Below, in pieces: positions 1 through 8,407 of a stretch of 40,517 bases of DNA (its first letter is position 1; each line of letters begins with the position of its first letter). A program made the position numbers and the translations under genes. The notes beneath the pieces are model-generated. The model was not told the origin of the DNA. It was given only the letters and a program-made list of their open reading frames with translations, and searched no databases. Source of the DNA: an uncultured Bacteroidales bacterium (GTDB lineage Bacteria > Bacteroidota > Bacteroidia > Bacteroidales > Muribaculaceae); the NCBI GenBank assembly GCA_946412245.1, contig CAMKGM010000025.1, positions 1 through 40,517 on the forward strand. The letters run 5' to 3'.

Positions 1-50
1 ACGTTTCATCCTAAAATAAGTTTAATTTTTAGTCAACCTATTTCAGGACA
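1..50 (-). mobile_element. Possible insertion-sequence end with transposase start
   Basis: On the minus strand, bases 50 to 31 read TGTCCTGAAATAGGTTGACT, followed by AT-rich sequence and an ATG at 9-7 that runs out of the window (Met-Lys-Arg). A sharp end of this kind close to a leftward start codon resembles the terminal inverted repeat and transposase start of Bacteroidota insertion sequences. The resemblance is from memory, and only three codons are visible, so the family cannot be named. It could equally be the promoter region of an ordinary gene. Confidence 0.3.
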
Positions 51-81
51 AGACACCCTTCCCACCCTTCCCCACCATCCC

Positions 82-109
82 AACTGACAACTGATAACTG
101 AGAACTGAT
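82..109. repeat. Heptamer tandem repeat, 4 units of AACTGAN
   Basis: Four consecutive 7-base units read AACTGAC, AACTGAT, AACTGAG and AACTGAT. The same unit forms a 15-copy array at 30292-30396. The array lies beyond the fabD terminator and inside no credible gene. Confidence 0.85.
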
Positions 110-120
110 TCAACCTTTGA

Positions 121-156
121 AAACAAAAAGGGTGTGCCAGAATTTTGGCACGCCCT
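121..156 (-). terminator. Rho-independent terminator of fabD
   Basis: The arms at 131-140 (GGGTGTGCCA) and 147-156 (TGGCACGCCC) form a 10-pair stem with one G-T wobble and a 6-base loop. On the minus strand the stem is followed by TTTTTGTTTT (bases 130-121). It sits about 30 bases past the fabD stop, so it should end the fabD transcript. Confidence 0.85.
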
Positions 157-187
157 GTAGTTATGCGTAAAAAAGGATTGTCGAGAA

Positions 188-1066
188 TTACTGGCGACCG
201 GTGACGGTAATGTCACGATAGGTGCGGCCAATCAAACCTTGCAGCACCTTGCCAGGACCAAGTTCCTCGGCCTCGGTCATGCCATCGGCAACCATAGCAG
301 CCATAATGTGACTCCAACGCACAGGAGCTGTAAGCTGCTTGATAAGGTTCTCTTTGATTTCGGCAGGATCGGTGTGCGGTTTGGCATCAACATCCTGATA
401 GATGGGACACATGGGCTCTGAGAACTCTGCTTCTTCAATAGCCTTGGCAAGCTCAGCACGCGCAGGTTCCATGAGAGGCGAGTGGAAAGCGCCACCCACC
501 TTCAAGGGCAGAGCGCGCTTGGCGCCGGCTTCCTTAAACATGGCGCAGGCCTTTTCGATTGACTCCATTTCGCCCGAAATCACCACTTGGCCGGGACTAT
601 TGTAGTTGGCGGGAACGCAAATGCCCTCTACTTTGGCACAGATTTCCTCCACTTTCTCATCGTCCAAACCAATGATAGCTGCCATGGTCGAGGGTTTTGC
701 CTCGCAAGCTTTCTGCATGGCAAGTGCACGAGCTTCAACCAGTTTCAGACCCTGCTCAAACGAGAGTGCACCGGCAGCAACAAGTGCCGAGAACTCGCCC
801 AATGAATGGCCGGCCACCATATCGGGTTTGAACTCTTCGCCAAGTGTCTTGGCAAGAATTACCGAGTGGATAAACACAGCTGGCTGAGTAACCTTGGTCT
901 GCTTCAGGTCGTCTTCAGTTCCATCAAACATCAGATCAGTGATACGGAAACCGAGCACTTCGTTAGCTTTCTCAAACATTTCTTTGGCCATCGCATTGTT
1001 CTCGTACAGGTCCTTGCCCATACCCACGAACTGTGCGCCTTGACCGGGAAATACAAATGCTTTCAT
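188..1066 (-). CDS. fabD: Malonyl CoA-acyl carrier protein transacylase FabD
   Basis: FabD moves the malonyl group from malonyl-CoA to acyl carrier protein, supplying the extender unit for type II fatty acid synthesis in the cytoplasm. The 292-residue protein has the family's usual length. The N-terminal FPGQGAQ loop, the nucleophile motif GHSLGE (Ser88), the arginine in EARALAMQ (Arg113) and the GAFHSPLM motif with catalytic His195 are all present and in order. The Met at 1066 begins directly with MKAFVFPGQG, the normal start of the family. The gene stands alone, with its own promoter at 1112-1141 and a strong terminator at 121-156. No other fab genes are beside it. Confidence 0.97.
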   Translation of the reverse strand: MKAFVFPGQGAQFVGMGKDLYENNAMAKEMFEKANEVLGFRITDLMFDGTEDDLKQTKVTQPAVFIHSVILAKTLGEEFKPDMVAGHSLGEFSALVAAGALSFEQGLKLVEARALAMQKACEAKPSTMAAIIGLDDEKVEEICAKVEGICVPANYNSPGQVVISGEMESIEKACAMFKEAGAKRALPLKVGGAFHSPLMEPARAELAKAIEEAEFSEPMCPIYQDVDAKPHTDPAEIKENLIKQLTAPVRWSHIMAAMVADGMTEAEELGPGKVLQGLIGRTYRDITVTGRQ

Positions 1067-1111
1067 TTCTTCTATGTCTTTTAATTAACGAAAAATTTCT
1101 TTATTGGACTG

Positions 1112-1141
1112 CAAAGGTACGGATATTTTTAATATTTACAA
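1112..1141 (-). promoter_or_regulatory. Bacteroidota-type promoter for fabD
   Basis: On the minus strand, TTG (1141-1139) is followed after 19 bases by TACCTTTG (1119-1112), matching the TTG / TAnnTTTG consensus. The fabD start codon lies 46 bases downstream of the -7 box. Confidence 0.75.
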
Positions 1142-1162
1142 TAGACAACGGGTGAATATTGA

Positions 1163-1308
1163 CTGAAAAGTCAACTTTTTAGCACCGACGTGGTGATACC
1201 CACCCAAAGCGGGATGCTCAAAGTGGATGAGAAAGTCGAAGAGTATGGTTCCTTCGGGCAACTGAATTGCTCAGCAGTGGCACCATTGGCCACATGAAGC
1301 CATCATAA
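1163..1308 (+). pseudogene. Possible frameshifted gene remnant
   Basis: A 44-codon open stretch without a start runs from 1163 to a stop at 1295-1297 and has protein-like composition, for example VVIPTQSGMLKVDEKVEEYG. The adjacent frame then reads SSGTIGHMKPS to a stop at 1306-1308. An Asp-containing strand followed some 35 residues later by a Gly-His motif is reminiscent of the end of an alpha/beta hydrolase, but that is a guess. The surrounding sequence is much more AT-rich than this block. It may be chance; no function is proposed. Confidence 0.25.
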
Positions 1309-1542
1309 AAGTAAAGCTAAATAATACAATTCTAAATGACATTTAAGCATAATCATTGTTGGAAAAGGGCAGAAAAAAACATGCAAATCAAGACAATATA
1401 TGCAAAATAAACGAATATTTTTGTCGAAATTATAAAATAAATGAAGCCTTCTAAAGCATTATGAACCAGGAAAATACAAATCATATCGTAGAATAATCGC
1501 AGTTTCACCATAATTATAATCATTATCAAAATAGCATAAGTA
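1309..1542. other. AT-rich intergenic region upstream of susC
   Basis: No gene, tRNA or strong hairpin is visible here. The sequence is AT-rich and leads into the susC promoter. In such loci this is where a regulator would bind, but no clear operator can be picked out by eye. Confidence 0.6.
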
Positions 1543-1573
1543 TTGCATATTTGTCATCTTTTTTATAAATTTG
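1543..1573 (+). promoter_or_regulatory. Bacteroidota-type promoter for the susCD locus
   Basis: TTG (1543-1545), a 20-base gap and TAAATTTG (1566-1573) match the consensus exactly. The susC ATG at 1650 would follow an AT-rich leader of about 70 bases. Confidence 0.75.
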
Positions 1574-1649
1574 CAATCAAAACGATATCAAAAACCAGTA
1601 TTTTACTAAATTTTTTAATTAACATATTATTCACCATTAACATTAAGTA

Positions 1650-4600
1650 ATGAAAAAGAAAATCGCAACATTTTTACTCATTCTCATGTGTGCCGTTTTT
1701 GCTGGCGCACAAACCAGAACAGTAAAAGGAACGGTTGTTGACCAAGTCAACGAACCCGTGATTGGTGCCAGCGTTACCGTATTGGGGACGACTAATGGCA
1801 CAGTGACCGACTTTGACGGAAGCTTTGTGTTGAACAATGTACCCGACGGAGCGATCATCAAGTTCACCTACATTGCCATGCAGTCACAAGAACTGCCTGC
1901 GCAAGATGTGATGAATGTGCAACTGATGGACGATGTGAAGAATCTTGACGAAGTGGTCGTGATTGGTTACGGCTCGGCTCAAGCAAAAGACCTGACATCT
2001 CCCATCACAGTAGTGAAAGGCGACGAACTGCTTTCTACTCCTTCTTCATCGCCCATGGCCGCTATGCAAGGCAAGGTAGCCGGCGTGAATGTGGTTAACA
2101 GCGGTACTCCTGGCGAGGGACCAAAAGTAACGATACGCGGTAACGGTTCGTTCTCGGCCAACTCTCCTTTGTATGTTGTTGATGGTATGTTCTACGACAA
2201 CATCAACTTTTTGAACAGCACCGACATCGAAGACATGTCGATTTTGAAAGACGCATCGGCAGCAGCCATCTATGGTGTACGCGCAGCTAACGGCGTTGTG
2301 ATTATCACAACCAAGAAAGGTAACAAAAACCAGCCTGCACGCATCACCTATAATGGTTATGTTGGTTTCCAGAAGGCTACCAATGTGCTGAAGATGGCAA
2401 ATTCATCTGAATATGCAACCATGCTCCTTGAAGCCAACTATTCGGCCTATGAATCCTACATGAAGGCTTCTATCGACCATTACGGAGGCAGCTATGCCAA
2501 CAGTGATTTCCACAACTGGACCTATGCAGCCAACACCGACTGGTATAACGAGCTACTTCGCACTGCCATGATCACCAATCACGGCCTGAGCATAGCCGGC
2601 GGCGGAGAAAAAGCCACTTACTCACTGGGATTCAACTATCTGCATCAGGATGGTGTAATGAATGTAAACAACTATTACAACCGATTGAATTTCCGTGCCG
2701 CCCTTGATTACGAGGCTACCAAGTGGTTGAAAGTGGGCTTCAATGGAGTATTTAGCAAAGGGACCCAGCGAGTCCCCAACAATGCAGCATGGCAGCAGGC
2801 ATTTAACGCCCCTGGCATCTACACAGTCATGGACGATAAAAACACTGTTGGCACTCCCGTGCGTTATGGCTCGCCCGAAAGTGTTGGCCTCACCAACAAC
2901 TTCTACAATCCTGTGGCTTCGGCCAAGTACTTTGACAGCAAGAACGAAAGCAACCAGTATTTGACTAACTTCTACGCTCAAATCAATTTTATTCCTAACA
3001 AATTGAACTTGCGCACAAGCTACAGTTACGACTACATCAATTATCGTGGCCGTTCCTATGTGCCCGAATACTATGTATCAAACCTGCAAAAAAGCGACCA
3101 GTCAAGTCTCACCAAGTCTAATTCCACCTTTAATAATTATATTTGGGATAACATCCTCACCTACAAAGACACTTTTGGCGACCACAACTTTGGCGCCATG
3201 CTGGGTTTCTCAATGCGTGAAGAAAGCTATCGCTTCCTGACTGGATCGGCTAATGATGTGCCTGGACAGATCGACGAGTACCAATACATTCATCAGGGTT
3301 CACCCAGCACTCGTACTGGCGACGACGACGGAACCACTTATCGCGGAATGTCATATTTCACACGATTGAATTATGACTACCTTGGCAAGTATTTGCTGAT
3401 GTTCACCTTCCGTGCCGACGGTTCGAGCAAGTATCAAGAGAAATGGGGTTACTTCCCCTCGGTGGGTGCTGCTTGGGTTATCTCTCGCGAGAACTTCATG
3501 CAAGACCAGCATGTGTTCGACTACATGAAGCTGCGTGCCAGCTGGGGTCGCTTAGGTAACGACCACGTGGCTGCAAGCGACGGGTTTGCTTCTATCAGCA
3601 CAGGCTATAATGCAAGCGGTGTATTTGGCAACAGTGTTTTCTCTGGTTTCCAAAACAATTCTTACTTCAGCTATCTCGAATGGGAGGTTGTTGACGAGAC
3701 CAATGTTGGTCTGAACTTTGCCATGTTCCACAATAGGCTCGATGTTGACATCGACTGGTTCTATCGCATGACCAAGAAGGCTGTGATTTCGCCTCGTCTG
3801 CCCTTCAGCAACGATGTGCTTGCAGGCAACCACGGCAAGATACTGAACACTGGTGTTGATGTCTCTATCAACTGGAGCGACCGCATCGGCAACGATTTCC
3901 GTTACAACATTGGCGCTAACCTGTCGTACATCAAGAACGAAGTGAAGAACCTCAACGGTCTGCCCTATATCGCTGGTGGCAAAACCTATCAGATTGTAGG
4001 CGAACAGATGAATTCGTTCTATGGCTATGTTCAGGAAGGCATCTATCAAACCGAGGCCGAGTGTGCCAGCGATCCCACTGCAATTGCCAATGGTTTGAAG
4101 CCTGGCGACTTCAAATATAAAGACCTGAATGGCGATGGCATTGTAGACGGCAACGACCGCACCGCTTTGGGTTCATACCTGCCCAACTTCATTTACAGCA
4201 TCAATCTTGGGTTCCAATGGAAGAATCTTGATTTCAGCATCACGACCTACGGCAATGCTGGTGCACAAATGTTTAACCGCAAGCGTGCGCTTCGCTATGC
4301 ACAATCAAACTACAACTTCGACCACGATCAGGTTGCAAACCGTTGGACTTCGGCTGGATCAACCAACAAGTATCCCAGTGCCGAAGGTTGGATTCGCACC
4401 TGGAATGTGAGCGACCAGCGAGTTAACTCTTTCTTTATTGAAGATGCTAACTTCTTCCGCATTCAGAACATCACGCTCGGTTACACATTCAAGAACATCA
4501 AGTTTGGCAGTTACACCCTTCCCAGCTTGCGTCTGAGCGCAACAGCCGACCGCCCGCTCACCCTCTTCAGTGCTAATGCCTTCACTCCTGAATTGAGCGA

Positions 4601-4673
4601 TGCCGAAGGATGGGATACCGAAGTATATCCTCTCACAGCCACCTACACATTTGGTGTAACAATTGATTTCTAA
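1650..4673 (+). CDS. SusC-like TonB-dependent outer-membrane glycan transporter
   Basis: This is the outer-membrane barrel of a SusCD importer, which takes up oligosaccharides using energy passed on by TonB. The 1007-residue protein begins with a signal peptide (about 1-20, ending near AGAQ), then a carboxypeptidase-regulatory-like domain (about 22-95). A TonB-box-like segment follows (DEVVVIGYGSAQ, about 100-110), then the plug (about 115-225) with SILKDASAAAIYG and GVVIITTKKG, and a long beta-barrel ending in a terminal Phe (TFGVTIDF). These are the standard SusC features and length. The gene is followed by susD after 31 bases. Substrate specificity cannot be read from it directly; the glycosidases downstream suggest beta-1,2-glucans. 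No SusR, hybrid two-component or sigma/anti-sigma regulator lies beside it in the window. Confidence 0.96.
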   Translation: MKKKIATFLLILMCAVFAGAQTRTVKGTVVDQVNEPVIGASVTVLGTTNGTVTDFDGSFVLNNVPDGAIIKFTYIAMQSQELPAQDVMNVQLMDDVKNLDEVVVIGYGSAQAKDLTSPITVVKGDELLSTPSSSPMAAMQGKVAGVNVVNSGTPGEGPKVTIRGNGSFSANSPLYVVDGMFYDNINFLNSTDIEDMSILKDASAAAIYGVRAANGVVIITTKKGNKNQPARITYNGYVGFQKATNVLKMANSSEYATMLLEANYSAYESYMKASIDHYGGSYANSDFHNWTYAANTDWYNELLRTAMITNHGLSIAGGGEKATYSLGFNYLHQDGVMNVNNYYNRLNFRAALDYEATKWLKVGFNGVFSKGTQRVPNNAAWQQAFNAPGIYTVMDDKNTVGTPVRYGSPESVGLTNNFYNPVASAKYFDSKNESNQYLTNFYAQINFIPNKLNLRTSYSYDYINYRGRSYVPEYYVSNLQKSDQSSLTKSNSTFNNYIWDNILTYKDTFGDHNFGAMLGFSMREESYRFLTGSANDVPGQIDEYQYIHQGSPSTRTGDDDGTTYRGMSYFTRLNYDYLGKYLLMFTFRADGSSKYQEKWGYFPSVGAAWVISRENFMQDQHVFDYMKLRASWGRLGNDHVAASDGFASISTGYNASGVFGNSVFSGFQNNSYFSYLEWEVVDETNVGLNFAMFHNRLDVDIDWFYRMTKKAVISPRLPFSNDVLAGNHGKILNTGVDVSINWSDRIGNDFRYNIGANLSYIKNEVKNLNGLPYIAGGKTYQIVGEQMNSFYGYVQEGIYQTEAECASDPTAIANGLKPGDFKYKDLNGDGIVDGNDRTALGSYLPNFIYSINLGFQWKNLDFSITTYGNAGAQMFNRKRALRYAQSNYNFDHDQVANRWTSAGSTNKYPSAEGWIRTWNVSDQRVNSFFIEDANFFRIQNITLGYTFKNIKFGSYTLPSLRLSATADRPLTLFSANAFTPELSDAEGWDTEVYPLTATYTFGVTIDF

Positions 4674-4704
4674 ACATTCTCTCAACTTAATAAATGACAA
4701 GACA

Positions 4705-6162
4705 ATGAAAATTTTGAAATATTTGATGATTCTCGCACTGCCTGCCTTGATGATGATAGGCAGCACATCGTGCGACGACTTCCTTAACAAAGAGCCCGAG
4801 AACACTGTTCCCGAAAAGGAAGTGGACTACACCGATATTGATAATATGTATATGCCCGTTTCCGGTGTTTATGGCAAGTTGCGCACGGGTGGTATGCACT
4901 GGGTTATCTGGCCATTGAGCATCATTCGTGATGGTGACGTGTGGAGTGGCCGTGTAGATGACCAAGGTATCTTGGTCGACTATGGCAACTTGAAATATGA
5001 CAACTCATTCTGGGGCCTGAACGAAATGTGGAACCAATATTATGGCATTATCAAGGTTGCTAACGGTGCTCTAGCTGCCCTCGACAACTACAGCGAGAAC
5101 ATCACAACCGACGCAATGCGAGCCAAATATCGTGCATATTGTGGCGAAGTGAGAATCCTTCGAGCCTATGCCTACTATCGCTTGTCGCAAGCATTTGGCC
5201 CCGTAACCATCCTGCGCGACAACAACCAGGCCGACATGACGCCATCGACAGTGAATGCTGTAGAGAAGTATATGCTTGAAGACCTCCAGTATGCAATTGA
5301 AAATTGCGACAAGGTGCGCCCCAATGAGGCCGAGCACTATGGCGCAGCAACTGCTTTCACCGCCATGCATCTTGCCGCCAAGATTCACCTGAATCGTGGC
5401 GAAAATGCCGAAGCCGAATCGCTTACCGACCAAATCATCAACAGCAACAAGTTCTCGCTCTACAGCGACTACTACAACTTGTTCAAGATTCCTGGCAAGA
5501 TGTGCAATGAGAGCCTGCTCGAATGCCAATGCACCGACTTCGGACAAGGAGCTGGCGATATGGTCGATGCCGACCAATGGTTTGTGTTCCAAGGCCCTGG
5601 TTGCATGGGCGGATGGAACTTTGTAGGCATTACCGACAATTTCATTAACTGGGCCACGGCTCGTGGCGAAACAATTCGTCTTGAAACTTCTGTACTTGCT
5701 GGCGGAACCACCACTCGTGATGGCGATGTAATTACTCTGCAAGGTAACCCCAACAACACCAACAACTGGAACGGCAAGGCCTATACGCCCACCAACCAGT
5801 TGACACCTGGCCGCAGTAAATATGGTTCAAACAACAACATTCGCATCCTTCGCTATGCCGATGTGCTTCTCATCAATGCCGAAGCCAAGGTTCGTCAGAA
5901 CAAGAATGGTGATGCTCCCTTCAATCAAGTTCGCACTCGCGCAAAAATGCCAACCCTCAGCAATGTGACTGTCGACCAGATTCTTGACGAGCGCCGCATG
6001 GAACTCGTGTGCGAATGGGGCGAACGCTACAACGACCTGTGCCGCACCGGCAAGGCAAGCAGCCAACTCAGCGGATGGAACGAAAGCCTGCGCTACTATC
6101 CCTATCCGTTGACTCAGCTTCAGAATGTAGAAACACTTTCCAATACTCCGAAAGACGAATAA
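4705..6162 (+). CDS. SusD-like surface glycan-binding lipoprotein
   Basis: SusD proteins are surface lipoproteins that form a lid over the SusC barrel and capture glycan. The preferred start at 4705 gives MKILKYLMILALPALMMIG followed by the lipobox Cys23 (485 residues). An upstream in-frame ATG at 4663 would overlap susC and spoil the signal peptide. Acidic residues directly after the Cys (CDDFLNKEPE) fit Bacteroidota surface-export signals. The helical TPR-like core is visible around LRAYAYYRLSQAFGPV, and the C-terminal RagB/SusD segment around ILDERRMELVCEWGERYNDL. It is co-transcribed with susC; a terminator-like hairpin follows at 6221-6270. Confidence 0.95.
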   Translation: MKILKYLMILALPALMMIGSTSCDDFLNKEPENTVPEKEVDYTDIDNMYMPVSGVYGKLRTGGMHWVIWPLSIIRDGDVWSGRVDDQGILVDYGNLKYDNSFWGLNEMWNQYYGIIKVANGALAALDNYSENITTDAMRAKYRAYCGEVRILRAYAYYRLSQAFGPVTILRDNNQADMTPSTVNAVEKYMLEDLQYAIENCDKVRPNEAEHYGAATAFTAMHLAAKIHLNRGENAEAESLTDQIINSNKFSLYSDYYNLFKIPGKMCNESLLECQCTDFGQGAGDMVDADQWFVFQGPGCMGGWNFVGITDNFINWATARGETIRLETSVLAGGTTTRDGDVITLQGNPNNTNNWNGKAYTPTNQLTPGRSKYGSNNNIRILRYADVLLINAEAKVRQNKNGDAPFNQVRTRAKMPTLSNVTVDQILDERRMELVCEWGERYNDLCRTGKASSQLSGWNESLRYYPYPLTQLQNVETLSNTPKDE

Positions 6163-6220
6163 ACAACACATGAGTGCATTGCACTTATCATAGTACATGT
6201 TTTTATTCTAATTCAGTTCA

Positions 6221-6270
6221 AGGGGTGTTACACTTCAAGCAACACTTGATGCTGCGACACCCCTTTTTTT
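6221..6270 (+). terminator. Terminator-like hairpin between susD and the glycosidases
   Basis: AGGGGTGT (6221-6228) pairs perfectly with ACACCCCT (6257-6264). An inner pairing TCAAG (6235-6239) / CTTGA (6245-6249) closes the loop, and a run of seven T's ends at 6270. It lies 16 bases before the next ATG, and no promoter is obvious between them. It probably acts as a partial terminator that lowers glycosidase expression relative to susCD. Confidence 0.7.
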
Positions 6271-6285
6271 AAAAAACTCACAACG

Positions 6286-8397
6286 ATGCCATTCAACCGA
6301 TTATATCTCACATGTCTATGTCTCGGTGCGCTTGCGACCTCAACCCCAGTTGCCGCCGATTCTATCAAGGTCGTAAAAGGGCAAATAAGCGACTATTATA
6401 TCCCTGTAGTCATCAACTATGAGGTAACCGGTATCGTCACCGACGAGAATGGCCAACCGCTCGAAGGGGCGACTGTGATGTGGCTTTACAGTCCAGCGCA
6501 CTGCAACACCGATGCCCAGGGACGATATTCAATTATCGGAACCGACAACGACAACAAGTTGTGCATCTATTATCCCGGCAAAGAAATGCTCATCATGGAG
6601 CGACTATCCCAGCAACGCCAAGTGAATGTAAAACTGCAGCCCAAGACCAGCAAATCTACAGCGCTCGAACGAAAAGCCGCACAAGCCACGCAATGGTACG
6701 ACCCGACCGACAACTCCACGAGCACCTACTGCAACCCCATGAACATCAGTTACAACTATGAACCATGGAACAACAACACCCGCAATGGTGGTTCGTTTCG
6801 CTCAAGTGCCGACCCTATGGGACTCACCTACAAGGGTGAATACTACCTGTTCTCGACCAATCAAGGCGGCTTCCACTACTCCAAGAACTTGAGCGACTGG
6901 GATTTCACACCAGCCTCGTTTCAGCGATATCCGCACGACGATGATGAATGTGCCCCTGCTGCTTGGGTGTGTGGCGACACATTATTTTATACAGGTTCTA
7001 CCTACGAAGGTCTGCCCATCTGGTACACCACCCAACCCCTAAGCGGTCGTTTTCGCCGAGCCATTGAGCGCAACACCCTCCCGACATGGGATCCCTACAT
7101 TTTTCTAGACGACGACGGAAAACTTTATGAATATTATGGGTCAAGCAATGAATATCCGGTGAAAGGCGTGCAGATAAGCCGTCAAGACTTCACCCCCATC
7201 AGCAAGATACACGACCTGGTGCTGCTCCAGCCCAAGCAGCACGGGTGGGAACGGTTTGGCATGAACAACGACGATGAAGTGACCCTGAAACCTTTTATGG
7301 AAGGGGCGTTTATGACCAAGCATAACGGGCTTTATTATTTCCAATATGGTGCCCCGGGCACTGAATTCAAGGTGTATGCCGACGGTGTGTATGTGGGGGA
7401 TTCCCCACTTGGACCCTTCACCTACCAGCGGCACAATCCCATGAGCTACAAGCCCGGTGGGTTTGTTCAGGGTGTGGGACATGGAGGCACATTTACCGAC
7501 CTTAACGGCAACTACTGGCATGTGGGTACCTGCATGCTCTCGCTCAAATACAAATTCGAACGCCGTATCGGCCTATATCCCGTGTACTTCGACAACGACG
7601 GTATCATGTGGTGCAACACTGCTTTTGGCGACTATCCCTGCTGGAATGCCGACTATGACATGAAATACCCATCAGAGCGATTCACAGGTTGGATGCTGCT
7701 CTCTTTCGGCAAACCAGTCACCGTCTCGAGCACCGACAGTACGCTCACAGCAAGCAGCATTACCGACGAGAACATGCGCACCTACTGGAGTGCCGCCTCA
7801 GGCAATCCTGGTGAATGGGCCACGATAGATTTGGGCAAGGTGATGACCATCAATGCGTTTCAGTTGAACTACTACGACCATCACACCCTACAACACAATC
7901 GCGCCAACGACACTTATTATCAATATAGAGTGTGGAGCAGCAACGACGGCAAAGAATGGCAACTTGTCGTTGACAAGAGCGACAGCGACCGTGACACCCC
8001 TCACGACTATGTGCAGCTCCGCGCCCCGCTCCAATCCCGTTTCATAAAAGTCGAGAATCTTCACATGCCAGGCAATGGATACTTCTGCCTGAGCGATTTG
8101 CGCATCTTTGGCAACGCCAACGGCATCCCACCCGTCGAAGTGAAGAAATTCAAAGTTTCTCGTGACAAGAACGACCCACGCAATGCCATGATCACCTGGC
8201 TCGCTCAACCCGATGCTTATGGATACAACATCTACTACGGCATCTCTCCCGACAAGCTGTATCATTGCATTACAGTGAATGGTGCAAATGAGTATGACCT
8301 GAGAGGACTTGACCTTGGCACCAGTTATTCATTTGCCATCGAGGCATTAAATGAATCAGGCCGCAGTAAACTTTCTAAAACAATTTATGTCAAATAA
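6286..8397 (+). CDS. Modular GH43-like glycosidase with CarboxypepD-like, F5/8C and Fn3 domains
   Basis: This is a secreted 703-residue protein with a signal peptide (about 1-25). A carboxypeptidase-regulatory-like domain follows (about 45-118; VTGIVTDENGQPLEGATV), then a five-bladed beta-propeller of GH43 type (about 150-460), an F5/8 type C (discoidin-like) domain (about 475-610) and a fibronectin type III domain (about 618-703). Candidate catalytic acids in the usual GH43 order are Asp176 (DPMGLTYKGEYYLF), Asp269 (TWDPYIFLDDDGKLYEYYG) and Glu339 (MEGAFMTKHNGLYYF). GH43 enzymes usually remove arabinose or xylose, or sometimes galactose. The subfamily and substrate here are unknown, and the extra domains may bind glycan. 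It is the second transcriptional block of the locus, 10 bases before the GH144-like gene. Confidence 0.85.
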   Translation: MPFNRLYLTCLCLGALATSTPVAADSIKVVKGQISDYYIPVVINYEVTGIVTDENGQPLEGATVMWLYSPAHCNTDAQGRYSIIGTDNDNKLCIYYPGKEMLIMERLSQQRQVNVKLQPKTSKSTALERKAAQATQWYDPTDNSTSTYCNPMNISYNYEPWNNNTRNGGSFRSSADPMGLTYKGEYYLFSTNQGGFHYSKNLSDWDFTPASFQRYPHDDDECAPAAWVCGDTLFYTGSTYEGLPIWYTTQPLSGRFRRAIERNTLPTWDPYIFLDDDGKLYEYYGSSNEYPVKGVQISRQDFTPISKIHDLVLLQPKQHGWERFGMNNDDEVTLKPFMEGAFMTKHNGLYYFQYGAPGTEFKVYADGVYVGDSPLGPFTYQRHNPMSYKPGGFVQGVGHGGTFTDLNGNYWHVGTCMLSLKYKFERRIGLYPVYFDNDGIMWCNTAFGDYPCWNADYDMKYPSERFTGWMLLSFGKPVTVSSTDSTLTASSITDENMRTYWSAASGNPGEWATIDLGKVMTINAFQLNYYDHHTLQHNRANDTYYQYRVWSSNDGKEWQLVVDKSDSDRDTPHDYVQLRAPLQSRFIKVENLHMPGNGYFCLSDLRIFGNANGIPPVEVKKFKVSRDKNDPRNAMITWLAQPDAYGYNIYYGISPDKLYHCITVNGANEYDLRGLDLGTSYSFAIEALNESGRSKLSKTIYVK

Positions 8398-8407
8398 TCT
8401 ATAAGCT

